64,000 nucleotides of DNA, taken from JAPOXR01 sp965219635 (GTDB lineage Bacteria > Pseudomonadota > Alphaproteobacteria > Rhodobacterales > Rhodobacteraceae). Below, piece after piece: positions 41,658 through 51,308 of the stretch (position 1 is the first letter of the stretch; each line of letters starts with the position of its first letter). The DNA is taken from assembly GCA_965219635.1 (NCBI GenBank), contig OZ244783.1:3162001-3226000 (forward strand), given 5' to 3'. The position numbers and the translations under genes are program-made. The notes under the pieces were generated by a model. The model did not search any database and was not told the DNA's origin. It saw only the letters and a program-made list of their open reading frames with translations.

Positions 41658-42680
41658 TTGGGACTCCTGATCTTTCTGGCACAGCGGATTGTCGCCACCA
41701 TCCCGCTCCTGATTGGTATTTCAATTGTATCATTCGCCTTGATCGTCGCCGTACCCGGCGACTATGTCGACACCTGGCTGAACCGGACCATGTCCATGAC
41801 CGGCCAGAGCCGGACCGAACTGCTGCCGCAAGCCGAAGCCATGCGTGCTGCCATGGGCCTGGATCAGCCCATCTGGATTCAGTACTGGAACTGGATCGTC
41901 GGCATCGTGACCCGGTGGGATTTCGGCTACTCCTTCTTCTACAACCAGCCGGTCACCGAGGTCATCGGCACCCGGCTGCCCCGCTCAATCGGCATTGCGA
42001 TTGTCACCCTGATCTTCGGCCAGATCATCGGGGCGCTTCTCGGCATCTACGCCGCCATGAACCAGTACAAGATCGGAGACATGGTTGCGACTGTGGTGGC
42101 CTTTCTTGGCATCGTCATCCCGAAATTCGTGATGGCGCTGGTCATCCTGTATTTTCTCGCCTTCGTATGGCACTCGCCCTATATCGGGGCGCTCAACTCG
42201 GCCAAATACGTGCTCCAGGACCACTGGTCGTTCGGCAAACTCTGGGACATGTTCAAGCATGTCTGGCCAATCCTGCTGATCTCGATCTGGGCCGGGCAGG
42301 CCTACACGCTCCGGATGATGCGGGGGAACCTGCTTGACGTCATGAATGCGCAATATGTCGAGACGGCCCGCGCCAAGGGCCTGTCGCGGCAGCGGATCAT
42401 CTTCGTTCATGCAATTCCGAACGCCCTTCATCCGGTCATCATGAACATGGGCTCGCGCTTCGACTACATGATCAAGGGCGAACTCGAGATCGCCATCGTT
42501 CTTGGCATACCCACCATCGGCCCCCTGATCCTCGGGTCCATCGCCAACCGCGACATGCTTGTGATTGCCGCAATCTTCCTGATCGTGGCCGCCATAATCG
42601 TTATCGGCAACCTGGTTGCTGATCTTCTGCTGGCACTGCTCGACCCGAGGGTTCGGCAAGCCACGTTGCAGTCCGCATGA
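41658..42680 (+). CDS. peptide/oligosaccharide ABC transporter permease (DppB type)
   Basis: A 340-aa inner-membrane permease starting GLLIFLAQRIVATIPLLIGISIVSF, the standard DppB N terminus, with about six transmembrane segments and the coupling loop YVETARAKGLSRQRIIFVHAIPNA near residues 232-256. A TTG start at 41658 fits the family start; the ATG seven bases upstream is in another frame. Its stop overlaps the next gene's ATG by four bases. With the DppC-type protein it forms the membrane channel of the Agp-like importer. Confidence 0.9.
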   Translation: MGLLIFLAQRIVATIPLLIGISIVSFALIVAVPGDYVDTWLNRTMSMTGQSRTELLPQAEAMRAAMGLDQPIWIQYWNWIVGIVTRWDFGYSFFYNQPVTEVIGTRLPRSIGIAIVTLIFGQIIGALLGIYAAMNQYKIGDMVATVVAFLGIVIPKFVMALVILYFLAFVWHSPYIGALNSAKYVLQDHWSFGKLWDMFKHVWPILLISIWAGQAYTLRMMRGNLLDVMNAQYVETARAKGLSRQRIIFVHAIPNALHPVIMNMGSRFDYMIKGELEIAIVLGIPTIGPLILGSIANRDMLVIAAIFLIVAAIIVIGNLVADLLLALLDPRVRQATLQSA

Positions 42681-43816
42681 CAGATCCTGGCCCAGCAACA
42701 ACCGGGACAACCCCCGGAATGCACGCCGAGGCAAAGGCGGCGCACTCTTTCACCTATTGGCAGTTGGTCCGGCGCAGGTTTGTCCGCAATACCTACGGCA
42801 TGACGGGGCTGGTCCTGTGCATCCTGATCGTCCTGACGGCGGTGTTCGCCGGGTTTGTTGCGCCCTACGGCCCGCAAACCACGGACCGGACACTCCTTTA
42901 CACACCCCCTCAGTGGATCAAGCTGATTGATGCTGACGAGGGCTTTCAGCGGCCGTTCGTCTATGGCTACTCGGAGGAAATGGATCCGAACACGTTTGAA
43001 ATCACGTTCAAGCCGGATCCCGAAACCAAGAGCGTCATCAGGTTCTTTGTTAAGGGGGACGAATGGTCCCTCCTTGGAATGACCTTCAGGACACACCTGT
43101 TCGGCACCGACGAAGGCGCCCGTGTCCATATTCTCGGAACCGACAATCTCGGACGGGATGTCTTCTCCCGCATGATCTGGGGAACGCAGGTTTCGCTCCT
43201 CATCGGCATGGTTGTCATGGGCGCAGCCCTTGTCATCGGCACCAGCGTCGGCCTGACGGCCGGCTATCTTGGGGGCCTCTATGATCTTGTCGTCCAGCGG
43301 ATCGTCGAATTCTTCAAGGCATTCCCGGACCTTCCACTTTACCTGGCCCTGACCGCTTTGCTGCCGCGGCGCGCCGACCCGGTAATGGTCTTCATCATGT
43401 TCTCGGCCATACTGGTTCTGCTGCGCTGGCCGGACCTGGCGCGCGAGGTGCGAGGCAAGGTCATCTCCATGCGGCGGATGGAATATGTGCGCGCGGCAGA
43501 AGCCGTCGGGGCATCGAACGGGCGGATCATGTTCCGCCATGTTGTTCCGAACATTTCCTCTCACATGATCGTCTGGGCGACCTTCCAGTTGCCCGAAGTG
43601 ATCCTGCTTGAGAGTTTCCTGTCCTTCCTCGGTGTCGGGGTGCAGCCGCCCATGATCAGTTGGGGCGCCATGCTCAACCAGATCCTCGACTTCCAGTCTT
43701 TTTCGGCCGCCCCCTGGATGATGGCTCCGGTTGGAATGATCATCATCACCGTAATGGCATTCAACGCCTTTGGCGACGGATTGCGCGACGCCATGGATCC
43801 CTACAGCCATGGCTGA
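42677..43816 (+). CDS. peptide/oligosaccharide ABC transporter permease (DppC type)
   Basis: A 379-aa permease. After an N-terminal transmembrane helix (GMTGLVLCILIVLTAVFAGF near 35-55) comes a periplasmic insert of about 90 residues, then HLFGTDNLGRDVFSRMIWGTQ-like text (read as ILGTDNLGRDVFSRMIWGT near 150), five more helices and the coupling loop EYVRAAEAVGASNGRIMFRHVVP near 275. The long insert is a feature of the AgpC-like branch. Its end overlaps the ATPase gene by eight bases. Confidence 0.9.
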   Translation: MTDPGPATTGTTPGMHAEAKAAHSFTYWQLVRRRFVRNTYGMTGLVLCILIVLTAVFAGFVAPYGPQTTDRTLLYTPPQWIKLIDADEGFQRPFVYGYSEEMDPNTFEITFKPDPETKSVIRFFVKGDEWSLLGMTFRTHLFGTDEGARVHILGTDNLGRDVFSRMIWGTQVSLLIGMVVMGAALVIGTSVGLTAGYLGGLYDLVVQRIVEFFKAFPDLPLYLALTALLPRRADPVMVFIMFSAILVLLRWPDLAREVRGKVISMRRMEYVRAAEAVGASNGRIMFRHVVPNISSHMIVWATFQLPEVILLESFLSFLGVGVQPPMISWGAMLNQILDFQSFSAAPWMMAPVGMIIITVMAFNAFGDGLRDAMDPYSHG

Positions 43817-45437
43817 AGCCCGGACAGATAGCGCCCACCTTCTGGAGGTCCGGAACGTCGCGGTGGACTTCCGGATAGTCGGCGGCGATGTGAATGCCGT
43901 GCGGGGCAACAACTTCACGGTCAGTCCTGGCGAAACCCTGGCAATCGTCGGCGAGAGCGGCTCGGGAAAGTCGGTGACAGCCCGTGCGATCATGCGCATG
44001 CTCGCCGAGAATGCCCGGGTCGGCGATGACACGGAGATCCTGTTCAAGGGTCAGGACATGATGAAGCTCTCGGAGATCGAGATGCGCCGGATCCGGGGCA
44101 ACCGGATCACGATGATCTTCCAGGAGCCACTTACCAGCCTCAATCCGGTCTACCGGACCGGGGATCAGGTCGCCGAGATCATCCGCTCTCACCGGAGGAT
44201 GTCCAAGAAACAGGCCCTGGAAGAAGTCATCCGTCTGTTCAGGGAAGTCCGGATTCCCGAACCTGAAGTCAGGGTGACGCAATACCCCCACCAGTTGTCC
44301 GGTGGCCAGCGCCAGCGGGTCATGATCGCCATGGCTCTTGCCAACGAGCCGGATCTGCTGATCGCGGATGAGCCGACGACGGCACTTGATGTGACTGTCC
44401 AGGCGGAGATCCTCAATCTGCTCAAGGAACTCCAGGACGCCCATGGCATGGCGATCATCCTGATCACCCATGACCTGGGAGTCGTACGCCAGACTGCGGA
44501 CCGGGTCTGCGTAATGCGCTATGGCGAGATTCTGGAAACCGGGCCGACCGAGGAGTTGTTCCAGAATCCGCAGCACCCCTACACGCAGCATCTGATTGCC
44601 AGCGAGCCTTCGGGCACCCCCGACCCGGTTCCGGACGACGCCGGAGAACTGATGCGCGGCCAGGACATGCGGAAGGTGTTCCGCCTGAAGCATGGTTCAT
44701 TCTTCAACCGGAAGACCCATGAACTTGTCGCCGTCAACGATGTTTCGCTGCGAGTCAGGCGGGGTGAAACGCTCGGCCTGGTGGGCGAAAGTGGCTCAGG
44801 CAAATCGACACTAGGCATGTCGCTCATAAGGCTGCTGGAAACGACCTCCGGGGAGATCTCCTTTGACGGTAAAAGGATCGACACACTCGGCCGGAGCGAA
44901 TTGCGGCAGTTGCGCACGGACCTTCAGGTGGTGTTTCAGGATCCGTTTTCGTCGTTGAATCCGAGGATGATCATCCGCCAGATCATCGGCGAGGGCCTGA
45001 TCGTGAACGGAATAGGGGCCAACGAACGCGAGAGGGAACAACTGATCCTTGATGCAATTTCTGATGTGCAACTTGAAGGCGATGTCCTTGACCGGTTCCC
45101 GAACGAATTCTCCGGAGGCCAGCGCCAGCGCATCGCAATAGCCCGCGCCATGGTCCTCAAGCCAAAGTTCATCCTGCTGGACGAACCGACTTCCGCCCTC
45201 GACCTGTCTATCCAGGCCCAGATCATCGATCTGCTCAGGGACCTGCGCCTGCGCCACAATCTCAGTTACCTGTTCATCAGCCACGACCTGAAGGTGGTGA
45301 AAGCGCTCTGCCACAATGTGATTGTACTCAAGGACGGGAATGTGGTGGAACGCGGGCCGACACAAGAGGTGCTCGAGAATCCCGGCACCGATTACACAAG
45401 ACGCCTGGTCAACGCGGCTTTCAGCACGGACATCTGA
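43809..45437 (+). CDS. fused dual ATP-binding protein (DppD-DppF type)
   Basis: About 542 aa with two complete ATPase halves. First half: Walker A GESGSGKSVTA near residues 44-54, signature LSGGQRQRV, Walker B LLIADEPTTALDVT. Second half: GESGSGKSTLG near 336, FSGGQRQRI, ILLDEPTSALDLS. The two halves normally come as separate DppD and DppF proteins; the fusion is common for Agp/Gsi-like systems. The ATG at 43809 lies within the end of the permease gene. It powers the transporter encoded from 39549. Confidence 0.92.
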   Translation: MAEARTDSAHLLEVRNVAVDFRIVGGDVNAVRGNNFTVSPGETLAIVGESGSGKSVTARAIMRMLAENARVGDDTEILFKGQDMMKLSEIEMRRIRGNRITMIFQEPLTSLNPVYRTGDQVAEIIRSHRRMSKKQALEEVIRLFREVRIPEPEVRVTQYPHQLSGGQRQRVMIAMALANEPDLLIADEPTTALDVTVQAEILNLLKELQDAHGMAIILITHDLGVVRQTADRVCVMRYGEILETGPTEELFQNPQHPYTQHLIASEPSGTPDPVPDDAGELMRGQDMRKVFRLKHGSFFNRKTHELVAVNDVSLRVRRGETLGLVGESGSGKSTLGMSLIRLLETTSGEISFDGKRIDTLGRSELRQLRTDLQVVFQDPFSSLNPRMIIRQIIGEGLIVNGIGANEREREQLILDAISDVQLEGDVLDRFPNEFSGGQRQRIAIARAMVLKPKFILLDEPTSALDLSIQAQIIDLLRDLRLRHNLSYLFISHDLKVVKALCHNVIVLKDGNVVERGPTQEVLENPGTDYTRRLVNAAFSTDI

Positions 45438-45621
45438 ACCCGGCAGGCATCGCTCCAACACAAATTGCAATGGCCATCGAAGCGGGCAATCTCTCCTGAA
45501 GTTGCGGCGCGCGGTATTCGGGTTCATTCCGGAAACTGTTCCGGTATCGGGCAGTCTCCGGGCACCGCGACGAAGGTTTCAATGCCGGTGCGGCCAATTC
45601 AGCAGGCAGTGGGGTATCACC

Positions 45622-46590
45622 ATGAAGGGATTTGATCCGAAGTTCAGCGACTTTCCAGACTATATCATCGGGATCACCAAGGAGATTTGGGAGGATCGCG
45701 GAATTGCCCGGCTGAACGAATACTACAGCAGCGACATCATCCTCAGAATGCCGATGGGGGTGTTTCGCGGCAATTCAGGTGTCATCGCCAAGACGATGGG
45801 CACGCTTGCCGAGTGCCCGGATCGAGAACTCCTGGGCGAGGACGTGATCTGGTGTGGCAACGAAGATGACGGGATGCTCAGTTCGCACCGGCTTCTGTGC
45901 ACCGGAACCTATCTTGGCGACAGCATGTTCGGTCCTGCAAGTGGCAAGAGGGTGCATTACCGGGCAATTGCCGACTGCTACGCTATCAACAACATGATCC
46001 GTGACGAATGGCTGATCCGCGACCACGGCGCGATCGCAAGGCAACTGGGACTTGGTGCCCGGGGTGTTGCGGAGCAGATCATTGCCAATGAGGGCGGCCC
46101 CGGCAATTGCACGCCGCCGCTTACACCTTCGAACGATGTGGAAGGACCGTACAAGGACAGTGGCAACGAGAACGAATGGGGCGCCGAGTATTCTGACTGC
46201 CTGCAACGGATCATGGATGCCGACCTGGCTGTCATTCAGCGGAAGTACGACCGAGCCATACTTGGCGAATACGCGGGATCCACAACAGCGATCGGCCGTA
46301 CGGCGGCCGACCGTTTCTGGATGGGCCTGCGGTCTGCCTTTCCGTCCGCAGAATTTGCAGTGAGGCACCAGATCGGCCGGGAAGACGCAATGATGCCGCC
46401 GAGGGCGGCTGTGCGCTGGAGTCTGCAAGGCAGGCATGATGGTTGGGGCGCCTTCGGCAGACCGACCGGCGCCGAAGTTCATGTGATGGGAATAAGCCAC
46501 GCCGAGTTCGGCATCCGGGGCCTGCGCAGGGAATTCACCTTGTTTGACGAGGTGGCAATCTGGAAGCAGATCCTGATGCAGGCCGCCTGA
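45622..46590 (+). CDS. double SnoaL/NTF2-like domain protein (1)
   Basis: A 322-aa protein with two NTF2-fold repeats. First domain (about 1-135): MPMGVFRGNSGVIAKTMGTL and a closing strand set TGKRV-like text (read as SGKRVHYRAIADCYAINNMI), with DEWLIRD. Second domain (about 190-320): ADRFWMGLRSAFPSAEFAVRHQ and HVMGISHAEFGIRGL. The SnoaL/NTF2 fold serves small-molecule enzymes such as cyclases, isomerases and dehydratases. It lies 184 bp after the Agp-like operon and ends 11 bp from a convergent protein of the same type. Reaction unknown. Confidence 0.75.
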   Translation: MKGFDPKFSDFPDYIIGITKEIWEDRGIARLNEYYSSDIILRMPMGVFRGNSGVIAKTMGTLAECPDRELLGEDVIWCGNEDDGMLSSHRLLCTGTYLGDSMFGPASGKRVHYRAIADCYAINNMIRDEWLIRDHGAIARQLGLGARGVAEQIIANEGGPGNCTPPLTPSNDVEGPYKDSGNENEWGAEYSDCLQRIMDADLAVIQRKYDRAILGEYAGSTTAIGRTAADRFWMGLRSAFPSAEFAVRHQIGREDAMMPPRAAVRWSLQGRHDGWGAFGRPTGAEVHVMGISHAEFGIRGLRREFTLFDEVAIWKQILMQAA

Positions 46591-46601
46591 CGGTTTCAGT
46601 T

Positions 46602-47609
46602 TCAGTCGGCGCGCATATGGGGAATGAGCGCCAGAACATCCACCCCCTGCTGATGCCAGAAATGCAAAAGATCGATGAAGATCCAGTTCTCTGTCAGCTT
46701 GTCTCCACCTCGCCGGTAAATGTCGATGACGCGCATGTCCCCGAACTTGCCCGTCGCCGGCATTCCCATGAACCCGCCTGAAGGCCTGAGCGTCAGGTTG
46801 GGCCAACCGAAGAACCCGCCGAAATGGCCTTCGGCGATCTTGGCGACATGTCCATTGAATCTGCGTTCCTTGAATCCGGCGCGGAAAGGGCCGGAATGCT
46901 GCTTGGCGTAACGCTCGATCGTGTAGGTCGCACCGATGCCCGCAGGTCCCCACCAGATCATGTCCTCGTTCCAAGACCTGCGAAGTTCGACTTCCAGCGG
47001 CTCCTCGGTCTGCCAGCAACGAAGATCTTCAACCATCCGGTCGATGGCGGCCAGAGTTTTCTTCCCTTCCTCTTCCGCCTGCGGATCAAACATCAGCCCG
47101 TCATGGGTCATGGGCCCCGGCTGCACCATGTGCGCGGCTGTCTGGGGCGGAAAGGGCCGCAGTCCAGCCTGCATCATCAGATGCGGGATATCGAAGAACA
47201 TTGCCGCTTCGGTGATCGTGTCCCCTTCGACCCGATGAAACTCGCAGTAGCGCAGGAACGCCATTTTCTCCGTCGGCGGGATGCCCAGCCAAAGACGATC
47301 GAACAGCCCCATCAGGTGCCCCATCGACACGACCCACAGGCTTCCTCCGTTGTCGATTGCATTCCAGCCCGCCATGAACACATCCATGCGGCGCTGGATG
47401 GAAGACAGTGCAGCATGCAGTGGCTGCCAGAACAGTTCTGAAACCGCTTCGGGTCCAATCTGCTCGCCGAACGGGTGAAAACCGCGCCAGAAATAGTCCG
47501 GTGACACAAAGCGCTGCATCGTGGACGTGACGTCCGCCCCGCGTGCGGAATCAAGTTCCGAGTAGAAGGCGCGAACAAGATTCTTGGCCGACTGAATTTG
47601 CTTGCTCAT
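46602..47609 (-). CDS. double SnoaL/NTF2-like domain protein (2)
   Basis: A 335-aa protein with two NTF2-fold domains. The second (about 185-335) ends in the SnoaL signature GGFMGMPATGKFGDMRVIDI with NWIFIDLLHFWHQQGVDVL; the first carries RRMDVFMAGWNAIDNGG and FHRVEGDTITEAAMFFDIP. It is encoded 37 bp downstream of the sugar permease gene, at the end of a reverse transporter operon, and converges on protein (1). Association with a transporter suggests that it acts on the imported compound. Reaction unknown. Confidence 0.75.
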   Translation of the reverse strand: MSKQIQSAKNLVRAFYSELDSARGADVTSTMQRFVSPDYFWRGFHPFGEQIGPEAVSELFWQPLHAALSSIQRRMDVFMAGWNAIDNGGSLWVVSMGHLMGLFDRLWLGIPPTEKMAFLRYCEFHRVEGDTITEAAMFFDIPHLMMQAGLRPFPPQTAAHMVQPGPMTHDGLMFDPQAEEEGKKTLAAIDRMVEDLRCWQTEEPLEVELRRSWNEDMIWWGPAGIGATYTIERYAKQHSGPFRAGFKERRFNGHVAKIAEGHFGGFFGWPNLTLRPSGGFMGMPATGKFGDMRVIDIYRRGGDKLTENWIFIDLLHFWHQQGVDVLALIPHMRAD

Positions 47610-47646
47610 CTACTATGCCCGCTTGCGCCAGAGGCCCCGGACCGCT

Positions 47647-48522
47647 TCAGCCCTTGACCGCTCCGGTGGTCAAACCTGATACAATCTGCCTCTGAAAAAA
47701 CATGACAAGCACGAACAGTGGCGCAGTCGCCGACACAACCGCGGCAACCGCAAACATCACGTTGCCTGCCTCGAAGGTGGTGCCGAGAAAGCTCTCGATC
47801 TTAGGAACCATTGTCTGGTTTTCCTGGCTCAGCAACATCGACGTGACCGCAAAATCATTATAGGCTAGGAGAAAGCTGAAGAGACCGGTTGTAATCACCC
47901 CCGGCCACATGACCGGGATGATGACATGCCGGAATGCCTGAAAGCGCGTGCACCCATCAACCATGGCACTCTCGTCGATATCCTTGGGGATATTGACGAA
48001 GAATGAATGCAGCATCCACAGGGTGAAGGGCTGATTGATGGCGACCAGCACAATGATTGCAGTCGGCAGATGACCCCACAAATTCCACTGGAAGAATGGA
48101 AGCAGGTAACCCGACACCAGCGTGATGTGCGGCATCGCCCTGAAGACAAGCGCTATCATCAACAACCAGAAGGCGTAACGATATCCTGACCGGGCAAGGG
48201 CGTATCCCCCAAGCGTCCCGAGAGTCAGCGAGATTGCGACCGTGAATACCACCACGATCAGGGTGTTCAGCGCCGCCCGCCAGAACTCCTCCTCTATCCA
48301 GGCACCGAAGTAGCCGTTTCCGGTAAAGGGCCCCCCGGTTTCGGCAACCGTGAAGGTCCCCCACAGCGCGTGCATCCAGTCTGCCTTGGAAAAGAAATCG
48401 CCCTGGACCTTGAACGAGCCCCACAGCGTCCAGATGAACGGGAATGCGGCAACGATCAGCCAAATGGCAACCAGGGAAGTGGAAACCACGACCAGTCCCC
48501 GGGACCTTCGAGCCACCGCCAT
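47647..48522 (-). CDS. sugar ABC transporter permease (MalG type)
   Basis: A 291-aa inner-membrane permease with about six transmembrane segments. The coupling loop is DESAMVDGCTRFQAFRHVIIPVMW near residues 180-203, and it ends RQIVSGLTTGAVKG, as MalG-type subunits do. It lies three bases downstream of the MalF-type gene and precedes a SnoaL-like gene in the same operon. No ATP-binding subunit is encoded in this operon. Confidence 0.9.
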   Translation of the reverse strand: MAVARRSRGLVVVSTSLVAIWLIVAAFPFIWTLWGSFKVQGDFFSKADWMHALWGTFTVAETGGPFTGNGYFGAWIEEEFWRAALNTLIVVVFTVAISLTLGTLGGYALARSGYRYAFWLLMIALVFRAMPHITLVSGYLLPFFQWNLWGHLPTAIIVLVAINQPFTLWMLHSFFVNIPKDIDESAMVDGCTRFQAFRHVIIPVMWPGVITTGLFSFLLAYNDFAVTSMLLSQENQTMVPKIESFLGTTFEAGNVMFAVAAVVSATAPLFVLVMFFQRQIVSGLTTGAVKG

Positions 48523-48525
48523 TGT

Positions 48526-49554
48526 TCAGGCCCTCTTCCGGTTGAAGTCGCGCCAGGTGCGCAACAACAGCGGCGCCAGCAGGACGGCCACACCGAGGAT
48601 GGTCAGCAGCGAAGTCGCTGCGGCGGAATTGAACCGTTGGGTATCTGACCGGAGATCGTTGAAAATCAGGATGCTCAGCGAAGGCGCATTCGCTTGGGCG
48701 GAGAAACCGACCACCGGCTCAAACACGCGGAAATTGTCCATGAGTTGGACCAGTGTCACGAATATCGCCAGCGGCGAGAGGTATGGAAGAACCACATGCC
48801 GTAGGCGTTCCCAGCGGCTGGCGCCATCCACCAGGGCAGCTTCGAGAGTTTCCTCGGGAACCGTCTGGAGGCCGGCATAGAAGACGATGAAGGCGAATGG
48901 CGAAGAGTGCCATACGCCGTAGACAATCAGTGTGACCCAGGTCAGGGCTGGCGAGGCTTTCAACGAGAGGTCAGGATCCTCAAGAAGCCACTGCAGGCTC
49001 TTGCCGATGATGCCCTCGGCATCGATCATCCAGAACAGTATGAGCGAACCGATCAACGGTGTCACAATCATGGGCAGCAGCGACACGAAGATGGTCGGTC
49101 CCCTGACAATTCGCGGCAGCGCATTCACCCCCAAGGCAATGGCCATACCGACGACCAATACGAGTGGAGTTACAACGAAAGTGTAGGTGAGCGTGAATGC
49201 CAGCGCCTTGTAGAGGGGCAGGTTGTAGATCAGCTGAAGAAAGCCGCTCAAGGACTCGGAGGTTCGCCAGGCCTCGGAAACTTCGTCGACGGCAAGGTGT
49301 CCCCGGTTGAGGTAAGTGCCGAAACCGTTGAAGCGGCCCATCGGCGCCTCCTCGCGGAGGCGTTCGGTCGCTTCCCAGTCGATGCTGGTGCTTTCCTTGC
49401 AGCCAAATGGGCCACAATTCTCGGAGACGACCAGTACCTGTTCATGCTCTATGTGGAGTGACTGCACCACGACCGAAACGATCGGCATGGCGATGAACAG
49501 GATCATTGCCGCCAGAGAAGGCACGATAAACCAGAAGAACGTGCGATGGGGCAT
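48526..49554 (-). CDS. sugar ABC transporter permease (MalF type) with a periplasmic insert
   Basis: About 342 aa. After the first transmembrane helix (FIVPSLAAMILFIAMPIVSVVV near 9-30) there is an unusual insert of about 70 residues containing two close cysteines (ENCGPFGCKES) before the helices resume at IYNLPLYKALAF; it is predicted to face the periplasm. The coupling loop is EAALVDGASRWERLRHVVLP near 245-265. ATG 49554 is preferred; the frame opens 14 codons earlier within the upstream hairpin. The two cysteines could form a disulphide, which fits a periplasmic location. Confidence 0.87.
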   Translation of the reverse strand: MPHRTFFWFIVPSLAAMILFIAMPIVSVVVQSLHIEHEQVLVVSENCGPFGCKESTSIDWEATERLREEAPMGRFNGFGTYLNRGHLAVDEVSEAWRTSESLSGFLQLIYNLPLYKALAFTLTYTFVVTPLVLVVGMAIALGVNALPRIVRGPTIFVSLLPMIVTPLIGSLILFWMIDAEGIIGKSLQWLLEDPDLSLKASPALTWVTLIVYGVWHSSPFAFIVFYAGLQTVPEETLEAALVDGASRWERLRHVVLPYLSPLAIFVTLVQLMDNFRVFEPVVGFSAQANAPSLSILIFNDLRSDTQRFNSAAATSLLTILGVAVLLAPLLLRTWRDFNRKRA

Positions 49555-49585
49555 GCGGTGTTTCTTTGTGTTCCCTGACCCGGAG

Positions 49586-49621
49586 TACCGGGGCAAACCG
49601 CGCTTGCGCTTTGCCCCGGTA
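49586..49621 (-). terminator. strong stem-loop between binding-protein and permease genes
   Basis: A perfect 12-bp stem (TACCGGGGCAAA and its complement) encloses a centre that itself can pair (GCGC-TT-GCGC), giving a very stable structure nine bases after the binding-protein stop on the reverse strand. No T-run follows, so a partial terminator or mRNA stabiliser is more likely than a full stop. Confidence 0.78.
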
Positions 49622-49629
49622 TTTCGGTT

Positions 49630-50868
49630 CTAGTTCAGGAAGCCCTGTTCCTTTGCCGCTTCGGTATAGGCGGCCTCGACATCTGCAAGGGCCTGCTCAG
49701 CGCTTTCGGAGCCTTGCAGAAACTCGGAGAGTTCGTTGCCCAGTGCCGTGTGCAGAAGCCCCATGAAGGGCAGCATGGGATAGGGTTCTGCCCCCGAATT
49801 TGCTGTAGCCGAGATGCCGGCGGCAGCAGGACCAGGCGAATAGGCAGAGGACAGCCACACGGCAGCGTCGTTATTGGCCGAAATCACATCGTCGGAGATT
49901 CCGTTTATCAGCCCGATGAATGTCGCCTCGGCATCCTCATCGCTGATATTCCTGGCAATTGTGAACCCGTCCCACCAAAGCGTCGACGCAACGGTGTCAC
50001 CACCTCCCACGGTTGGCGCTCCGACGAGCATGGTCGCCGCCACTATCTCGGGTGTCGAGCCTTCGTCATCAAGGATCGGGCCGCCTCTTGATCCCCACAG
50101 GGTTGCCAGAGCAAGCTGGCCGGATTCCCAAAGCGCCGCGGTTGCATTGGAATCAAAGGTCAGGAAGTCCGGGTTCGAGTAGTCCATCAACGCCTTGAGC
50201 ATGTTGAGTGTCGCCACACCGGCTTCATTGTTGATCGAAACTTCGGCGGTTCCCGGTTTGAAGAATTCACCGCCATGACCGATGTACATGTTCACGAATT
50301 CCTCACCGAGGTTCCAACCGGTCTTGGTGTTCATGGCGAACGGATGTTCGAGAATGCCGGCGTCGCGTATTGCCTGCGCTGCCGCGAGCACTTCTTCATA
50401 GGTCGTCGGGATATCCAATCCCACCTGGTCCAGGATGTCAGTGCGAACATAAAGGTGCTGCGCATTGGCCATGAACGCGACCGCCATCACGTTGCCGTCT
50501 ATCGTTACCTTGTTGAGGCCCGGCAGATCTGGCGCATGGGCGGCTATGAGATCGTCCAACGGCCTGATCAGCCCATCATTCATGAGCGGAACGATCGAGG
50601 AATTGGCGACAATCGCCGATGTGTACTCGGCTGGATCAGCCGTGAGTGCGGCAACCTGTATGGTGCGGTGTTCGGTTGTGTGGTTGATCACCACCTCCAC
50701 ACCTTCGCCTGCGCAGCTGGCAGCGCCGCCAGCGACAGCGTGCAAGGCAGCAAAGTCGTTTGCGAGGATCCTGATGGAACCCGATGCGACTGGACAATCG
50801 GCCCACGCGGCGGACCCTGTCAGGGCCACCAGGGACAATCCCAGTGATGTCGATTTCAGCAATTTCAT
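49630..50868 (-). CDS. extracellular solute-binding protein, sugar-type ABC transporter
   Basis: A 412-aa periplasmic protein. Signal peptide: MKLLKSTSLGLSLVALTGSA, cleaved before or near ADCPV. The mature part is a family 1 solute-binding fold with VMAVAFMANAQHLYVRTDIL near 130 and a TLWWDGFTIARN segment near 300. GGAGAGGAGAAC precedes the ATG. First gene of the reverse operon with two permeases and a SnoaL-like protein; the matching ATPase must come from elsewhere, possibly the MalK/UgpC-type protein at 7036-8139. Confidence 0.9.
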   Translation of the reverse strand: MKLLKSTSLGLSLVALTGSAAWADCPVASGSIRILANDFAALHAVAGGAASCAGEGVEVVINHTTEHRTIQVAALTADPAEYTSAIVANSSIVPLMNDGLIRPLDDLIAAHAPDLPGLNKVTIDGNVMAVAFMANAQHLYVRTDILDQVGLDIPTTYEEVLAAAQAIRDAGILEHPFAMNTKTGWNLGEEFVNMYIGHGGEFFKPGTAEVSINNEAGVATLNMLKALMDYSNPDFLTFDSNATAALWESGQLALATLWGSRGGPILDDEGSTPEIVAATMLVGAPTVGGGDTVASTLWWDGFTIARNISDEDAEATFIGLINGISDDVISANNDAAVWLSSAYSPGPAAAGISATANSGAEPYPMLPFMGLLHTALGNELSEFLQGSESAEQALADVEAAYTEAAKEQGFLN

Positions 50869-51308
50869 TTCTGTGTTCTCCTCTCCATTGCTGTTGGACT
50901 GCTATTGGCCAATACTCCAAGGTCCGAACAGATGCATGACGCAGACGGCCGAACCATCGCCACGATGAATGCGTATTCGCTCATGAGCTCCCGATACAAT
51001 CCGCAGCGACCGGCCTCCATACCACGGGAACTGGCTTCCGGCATCAGGAACCATCTCATATCCGGGCACGCTGGCAACTCAACCATGAAGTCAATTGCTG
51101 ACTGGTGCAATTCCGTGGACCGAGGCCGCTGCATGCGCATAAAGCGACGCGACCGCACAAATGGAGTGTGTACAGATTGGTTGCGGCGGATAGCCTCGGG
51201 CGCAGGCCATTTCTGCCTGCTCATGAATGCCCGAAACCGGATTGGTTCATGGGTGCCGCACAATCGGGGCAATCTCCAGCCAACAGGAGTCAGAAAGGAG
51301 GATACAGA
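50869..51308. other. divergent promoter region, binding-protein gene and SnoaL-like gene 3
   Basis: About 440 bp. A forward open frame of 135 codons ends exactly on the start of the SnoaL-like gene, but its composition is not protein-like and it starts with TTG, so no gene is called. The region must carry both promoters; no consensus pair or clear operator was found. Confidence 0.4.

Noticed and set aside
42464..44047. 527-codon open frame on the reverse strand across the permease and ATPase genes
   Set aside because: Exact antisense of two well-identified ABC genes; arginine/histidine-rich composition with no family pattern, typical of a GC-rich shadow frame.
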